DNA of 64,000 nucleotides from Tumebacillus amylolyticus. Lineage in GTDB: Bacteria; Bacillota; Bacilli; Tumebacillales; Tumebacillaceae. Positions 59,548 to 64,000 of the stretch are shown here, piece after piece; position 1 is the stretch's first letter; each line of letters starts with the position of its first letter. The stretch covers positions 1-64,000 of the forward strand of contig NZ_JAEQNB010000007.1 in the NCBI RefSeq assembly GCF_016722965.1. The letters are read 5' to 3'. The notes below the pieces were generated by a model that saw only the letters and a program-made list of their open reading frames with translations, did no database searches and was not told the origin of the DNA. The translations under genes were made by a program, and so were the position numbers.

Positions 59548-60425
59548 GCCGCCAGACCCTTTTGAGCCCGGCGTTGCTCGCCCGTTTGGAACGTCTGCGC
59601 CTGCAAGCGCGTGAGACCCCGTCACTGCGCGGAGGCTCTCGACGGACTCGGCAGATCGGCACGTCCATCGAATTTGCCGAATATCGTCCCTACATGCCGG
59701 GCGACGATTTGCGCCATCTGGATTGGCGGGCGTACGCACGATTGCAACGCCTGTTTCTCAAAACGTTCCTCGACGAACGAGACGCACTGCTCTACCTCTA
59801 CGTCGACGTCTCCCAATCGATGGCGTTCGGCGGCAAGCTCGACCTCGCCCGCCAACTCGCCGCCGCGCTGGGCTATCTCGCACTGGCAGGTGAAGATCGG
59901 GTGGAGGGGGCCGTTTTTTCCGAAAAGGTGCTCAGCAGAACCCCTCGATTAACGGGTAAGCCCTCTGCATATCGCCTCTTTGAAACGTTGCAGATCGTGC
60001 AAGCGCGAGAGGCGGGGGAGGAAGGAACCCTCTCGTGGATGTTGCGAGGAGGAGTTCCGAGAGAACCGGGGCTTGTCGTGGTGCTGTCCGATTTTCTTTT
60101 TGCAGACGGGTATCAAGAAGCCCTGCGTCGGTTGCAGGCGGCTCGTCATCAAGTGGTCGTGGCACAAATTCTTTCCGCAGAGGAGTTTGACCCCGCGTTT
60201 GCCGGCGATCTTCATCTGATCGACTCTGAGACTGGAATCGGTCGTGACGTCTCAATCTCCCCGCACGTCGTCCAGAAATACAAGCAAGCCGTCTCTCACT
60301 ACACAGGGGGCTTGCAAGACTACTGTCGTCGCCGAGGCATGCACTACGTTTTGCTGTCGGCAAAGGACAGCGTGGAGGACGCGGTATTTCGGAAGTTGTT
60401 GCCCACGGGGGTGGTTTCGGGATGA
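59544..60425 (+). CDS. DUF58 (VWA-like) protein, MoxR partner
   Basis: 293 residues. The DUF58 signature EYRPYMPGDDLRHLDWRAYAR and a VWA-like strand LYLYVDVSQSM with a DxSxS MIDAS motif are clear. It starts at ATG 59544 (ATGA overlap with moxR) and ends overlapping the next gene the same way. Confidence 0.95.
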   Translation: MSRQTLLSPALLARLERLRLQARETPSLRGGSRRTRQIGTSIEFAEYRPYMPGDDLRHLDWRAYARLQRLFLKTFLDERDALLYLYVDVSQSMAFGGKLDLARQLAAALGYLALAGEDRVEGAVFSEKVLSRTPRLTGKPSAYRLFETLQIVQAREAGEEGTLSWMLRGGVPREPGLVVVLSDFLFADGYQEALRRLQAARHQVVVAQILSAEEFDPAFAGDLHLIDSETGIGRDVSISPHVVQKYKQAVSHYTGGLQDYCRRRGMHYVLLSAKDSVEDAVFRKLLPTGVVSG

Positions 60426-62293
60426 AGTTCCTGTCTCCGTACATGCTGTTCTGGCTGTTGGAGCTCCCGGCCATCGCGGCGCTGTACTTGTTGAAGCGAA
60501 CCTACGAGAACCAGACTGTCCCGAGCGTCCTGCTCTGGCAGAAATTGCTCCGCGAGATGGAAGCAAACCGTCCGTGGCAAAAACTTCGGCGCAACTTGCT
60601 TCTGCTCTTGCAATTGCTCTTGGCAGCTCTGCTGGCGTTCACTTTGGCTCGACCGGCACTCACCGGCCAGCTCGGACCCAGCGCCGACCACACCATCGCC
60701 GTGCTCGACCTCTCGCCCTCCATGGCGGCTCTCGTCGGCACAAGCGGCAACCAAACCGCACTGGACAGCGCGAAAAAACAAATCTCCGACCTCCTCGACC
60801 ATCTCGCACCGAGCCAACGGCTCACCCTGATCTCGATGGGTCGAGAAGCACGGGTGCTGGCGTCAAGCAACGACCCGTCCGACTTGCAACGTGCGCTGGA
60901 CGATGCCAAGCAAGAATACGGCAAAGCGGACTACGAAAGCGCCCTGTCTCTCGCCGCCGCACTCTCTACGCAAGAACCGGACAGCGACGTCCGCATCTAC
61001 TCCGACGGCAATTGGAGCCTCGACCCCAACCTGTACCCGCGCTTCGGAAGTGTCCCGCATCTCATCCAATCCGAACCACGTGGCAAAAACGCCGCCATCC
61101 GCCACGCGGCTGCCATCGACGCGGGAGGTCACACGGCACTCGTCGCGACGATTCAGAATTTCAGCGAGGAAGCGGACACCGTTGATGTTCAAGTGCAAGG
61201 AGCGGACGGCAACGTCTTGCAAGCGATCGCCGCCTCGTTGAAACCAAATGAACAGGCGACGCTCTCCTGGGACGACCTCCCGACAAGCGACACCTACACC
61301 GTAAAACTTGTCACCGAAGACGCGCTGTCGATCGACAACCAAGTCATCGTACTCCCTGAGCGAGCTTCCACCGCGAAGGCATGGCTTGTCACGGAAGGAA
61401 ACCAAGGCAACGTCTTTCTCGAAAAAGCGCTGGGTCTCGGGAGTCGGCTCACCGTAGAGCGAGGCACCGACCCTGACGCACCGCCGCAAGACGCGGCGTT
61501 ATACGTCTACGATGGCGTTCTCCCCGAGGCATGGCCCTCCGGCTCCGTGTTGCTCGTCAATCCACCCGTTGGCTCGCCGCTTTTGCAAGTCGCAAGCGCC
61601 GTCGAAGCAGGCAAACTGCATGTGCTGACCCCCGATGCCGCGATTCTGCAAAACGTAGATCTCAGCAACCTGCACTTACAATCCGCGAATCCTCTGATCG
61701 GGACTCCGTGGCTGCAACCGCTGGTCAAAAGCGGCGGCACCCCGATTCTCCTGACAGGGGAGCAAGACGGCAAACGATTCGCCGTCCTCCCGTTCGACTT
61801 GCACCAATCCGATCTGCCGCTGTTGCCCGCGTTTCCGATTCTCGTCAAGCACCTGCAGGAGTTCCTCCTGCCGACGACGGGAGCGGGACTCGGCGACATT
61901 CAAGTTGGGGAAAAAGTCGCGCTCCTGCCGCCGATCCGCGAAACAGGCTGGCACTACATCGACCCGTCCGGCAAGTCGCACGAAGTCACGAAAGACCTGC
62001 TCGCCCAAGGCTTCCAACCTACAGAGCCCGGTCTCTACAACTTCCAAAGTGAAGATGGCAACACGCACCAAGAGCTCACCGCGACGTTGCCACCCAACGA
62101 ATCACTTCTCACGCCAAAACTCGTGAGTCTGCCAAGCGGCGGTCATGGCTCTGAACAAAACGGCTCAGGCACGTCAGACGCAGGTGCATCGTCCGCCTCT
62201 CATGCAGGCGAATTGGAAATCTGGCGTTGGCTCGCGGCTGCCATCTTACTGCTTTTGTTCCTTGAATGGGGGGTGTACAAACGTGGGATTTAG
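60422..62293 (+). CDS. BatA/VWA-domain membrane protein
   Basis: 623 residues. N-terminal BatA-type segment with two helices (YMLFWLLELPAIAALYLL, LLLLLQLLLAALLAFTLARPAL), then a VWA domain starting HTIAVLDLSPSMAAL (DxSxS), an extracytoplasmic beta-rich region and a C-terminal helix (LAAAILLLLFLEWGVY). ATG 60422 overlaps the DUF58 stop. The last codons overlap the next gene. Confidence 0.93.
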   Translation: MKFLSPYMLFWLLELPAIAALYLLKRTYENQTVPSVLLWQKLLREMEANRPWQKLRRNLLLLLQLLLAALLAFTLARPALTGQLGPSADHTIAVLDLSPSMAALVGTSGNQTALDSAKKQISDLLDHLAPSQRLTLISMGREARVLASSNDPSDLQRALDDAKQEYGKADYESALSLAAALSTQEPDSDVRIYSDGNWSLDPNLYPRFGSVPHLIQSEPRGKNAAIRHAAAIDAGGHTALVATIQNFSEEADTVDVQVQGADGNVLQAIAASLKPNEQATLSWDDLPTSDTYTVKLVTEDALSIDNQVIVLPERASTAKAWLVTEGNQGNVFLEKALGLGSRLTVERGTDPDAPPQDAALYVYDGVLPEAWPSGSVLLVNPPVGSPLLQVASAVEAGKLHVLTPDAAILQNVDLSNLHLQSANPLIGTPWLQPLVKSGGTPILLTGEQDGKRFAVLPFDLHQSDLPLLPAFPILVKHLQEFLLPTTGAGLGDIQVGEKVALLPPIRETGWHYIDPSGKSHEVTKDLLAQGFQPTEPGLYNFQSEDGNTHQELTATLPPNESLLTPKLVSLPSGGHGSEQNGSGTSDAGASSASHAGELEIWRWLAAAILLLLFLEWGVYKRGI

Positions 62294-64000
62294 CACGATG
62301 CACCCGTGGGTTCTCCTCGCGCTCTTGCCCGCCGGCTACACGATCTACCGCTGGTACCGCGACGAACGCCGCCTGCACGGGGCACGAAAAAAAACAGTCG
62401 CTGTCCTCCGGTCGCTCCTGTTCCTCTTTCTGACCCTCGCCGTCGCAGGCACGGCGTTGTTGGCGCCGGTTACGCAGCAGGCGGCCGTTTTCGTCATCGA
62501 CGAGTCGAAGTCGATTGACTCCCCGAAGGAGGCAGTCGCGTTTTTGAGGGCGGCTGTTGAAAGCAAGAAGCCTGATGACGGCTATGCGGTGCTCGGACTG
62601 GGCGAACGCCCGTCGGTCGAGTATCCATTGACTCAGCAAGTGCGCTCGAATTTAGAGCTCAGCGGCATCACGAATCCGAACTACACCAATCTCGCGTCGG
62701 GCCTGCGTCTCGCCGAAGGACTGGTGGAGCCGGGCTATCGTCCGCGCGTCGTCCTGCTGACAGACGGGGAGCAAAATGTCGGCGATGCCGTCGCTGAAGC
62801 GGCGTTTTTGAAACAACGAGGGGTCCTTGTCGATGTCGCTCCGCTCAAACGCGACGTCACCCGCGAAGTTCTCGTTCACTCAGCTTCGACGCCGACGACC
62901 CTCTACCAAGGTGAATCGTTCGCTCTGAAAACGACCTTGGAGAGCACCCTCGACACCACCGCAGAACTTCGCATCTATGAAGACAACCGGCTCGTCTCCA
63001 CCCAGAACGTCGCGTTGCAAAAAGGCGAGAACCCGTTCTCGCTCCCGCTCAAAAGCGAGCAGCCCGGCTTCCACCGCTACAAAGTCGAAGTCCAATCGGC
63101 AGACGACAGCATCTCGGCGAACAACACCGCCTACGCATTTGGCGAAGTGGCAGGCCGTCCGTCCGTGTTGATCTTGGAGGGCACCCCCGGCGACGCCAAG
63201 TCGCTGACCTCCGCTCTGCAAGCATCCGGATTGCAATACGAAGTTCGACCGGGCACTTCTGCTCCCGAGAACCTCGAAGACTTCCGACGCTATGCCGCCG
63301 TCGTGCTCGCGAATGTCTCCGGCACCGATTTGCCGGAGCACGTCCAACAGCTCTTGGAGATTGCCGTCCGCGACTTCGGGGTCGGTCTGATGATGACCGG
63401 GGGCCAAGATTCCTTCGGCCTCGGCGGGTATTTCGGGACGCCGGTGGAGAAAGCGTTGCCCGTTTACATGGACATCCGCAGCAAAAAGGAAATCCCGTCA
63501 CTGGGCCTCGTGCTCGTCATCGACCACTCCGGTTCCATGGACGGGCAGAAAATGGAGCTGGCCAAGGAAGCCGCCCGCCGTGCGGCGCAGATGCTCACTC
63601 CCCAAGACACACTTGGCGTGCTTGCGTTTGACGACCAGCCGTACTGGGTGGTTGAACCGGCGCATGTGACCGATGTGAAGGGCATTCAAGACACCGTGTC
63701 CTCCATTCGGGCAGCAGGCGGCACCAGCATCTACCCGGCGTTGGTCGCGGCGTACGACCGATTGAAAACGGTCGAAGCCAAGCGCAAGCACATCATCTTG
63801 CTGACAGACGGTCAATCGCCAAACGGGGCGTACGATTCCATAACCGGCATGATGAACGACAGTGCGATCACGATGTCCACCGTCGCCGTGGGCGCAGATG
63901 CGGATCAAACTCTGCTGAAATCGCTGGCGGAGAAAGCGAAGGGACGTTTCTACAGCACGACAGACAGCCAGAACGTCCCGCAGATTTTTTCCAAAGAAAC
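62283..64000 (+). CDS. VWA-domain membrane protein with GATase1-like segment (cut by window end)
   Basis: At least 572 residues, continuing past the window. Two N-terminal helices (WVLLALLPAGYTIY, SLLFLFLTLAVAGTALLA) are followed by a first VWA-like region (AVFVIDESKSI), a GATase1-like segment (VLILEGTPGD...FGVGLMMTGGQDSFGLGGY) and a second VWA with an intact MIDAS DHSGSMDG and LLTDGQSPNG. GTG 62283 has GGGGGGTG 7 bases upstream and overlaps the previous gene by 11 bases; ATG 62298 is an alternative. Confidence 0.93.
   Translation, partial: MGFSTMHPWVLLALLPAGYTIYRWYRDERRLHGARKKTVAVLRSLLFLFLTLAVAGTALLAPVTQQAAVFVIDESKSIDSPKEAVAFLRAAVESKKPDDGYAVLGLGERPSVEYPLTQQVRSNLELSGITNPNYTNLASGLRLAEGLVEPGYRPRVVLLTDGEQNVGDAVAEAAFLKQRGVLVDVAPLKRDVTREVLVHSASTPTTLYQGESFALKTTLESTLDTTAELRIYEDNRLVSTQNVALQKGENPFSLPLKSEQPGFHRYKVEVQSADDSISANNTAYAFGEVAGRPSVLILEGTPGDAKSLTSALQASGLQYEVRPGTSAPENLEDFRRYAAVVLANVSGTDLPEHVQQLLEIAVRDFGVGLMMTGGQDSFGLGGYFGTPVEKALPVYMDIRSKKEIPSLGLVLVIDHSGSMDGQKMELAKEAARRAAQMLTPQDTLGVLAFDDQPYWVVEPAHVTDVKGIQDTVSSIRAAGGTSIYPALVAAYDRLKTVEAKRKHIILLTDGQSPNGAYDSITGMMNDSAITMSTVAVGADADQTLLKSLAEKAKGRFYSTTDSQNVPQIFSKE

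Overview
The window reads as a chromosomal segment of a GC-rich, endospore-forming Firmicute. Support comes from strong AGGAGG ribosome sites, sigma-A promoters, two gerA-type spore germination operons, a YlyA-like DksA/TraR protein, ComFB, PyrR-type attenuators, a type-B RNase P RNA, and the gene order ylyA-lspA-ylyB(rluD)-pyrR-pyrP-pyrB known from Bacillus subtilis. The Tumebacillus/Alicyclobacillaceae neighbourhood is my best guess, not a proven assignment.

Layout. 1-990: a tRNA block (3' end of a probable tRNA-Leu, two identical tRNA-Pro(CGG) genes, tRNA-Thr(UGU)) with rnpB between the tRNA-Pro copies. 988-1566: a degenerate GGDEF protein with a C-terminal ribbon-helix-helix. 1622-12636: the accessory highlight, a candidate biosynthetic cluster for a modified peptide. 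It contains a 16-codon microORF (MKVVRSTRVRRVMFIL) with its own promoter, an ideal ribosome site and a following hairpin. Around it lie a nucleotidyltransferase, a PqqD-like/RRE plus haem-oxygenase-like di-iron oxidase fusion, a second haem-oxygenase-fold protein, an M3 oligopeptidase, an HPr-kinase-like protein, a degenerate sulfatase/phosphatase-fold protein that seems to start at ATA, a 900-residue aminotransferase-HD fusion and an MFS exporter. I recognise no described natural-product class that combines these parts.

12673-27824 is housekeeping: a small membrane protein, DUF5665, ylyA, lspA, rluD, then the complete UMP operon pyrR-pyrP-pyrB-pyrC-carA-carB-pyrK-pyrD-pyrF-pyrE with three PyrR-dependent attenuators (before pyrR, pyrP and pyrB). 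27826-31336 and 37114-41742 are two germination receptor operons: one on the minus strand with a sigma-G-like promoter, and one on the plus strand that ends in a 59-residue two-helix D-type subunit. Between them lie comFB, a Crp/Fnr regulator, a PAS-PAS-GGDEF-EAL protein, peptidase E, a small membrane protein and a lysophospholipase-like hydrolase.

41803-52574 holds a subtilisin with an unusual sensor-like N-terminal half, a DUF2254 protein, an APH-family kinase, an SLH-GH18 exported glycosidase, a cation diffusion facilitator, TrhO, a DHH phosphoesterase, a small hypothetical protein and a GNAT protein. 52691 to the window end is one tightly overlapping operon: exported protein, ABC ATPase, ABC permease, a coiled-coil membrane protein with a (Gly-Gln)20 tract, MoxR ATPase, DUF58, BatA/VWA protein and a second VWA protein cut by the window edge. 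It resembles MoxR/VWA surface-assembly systems.
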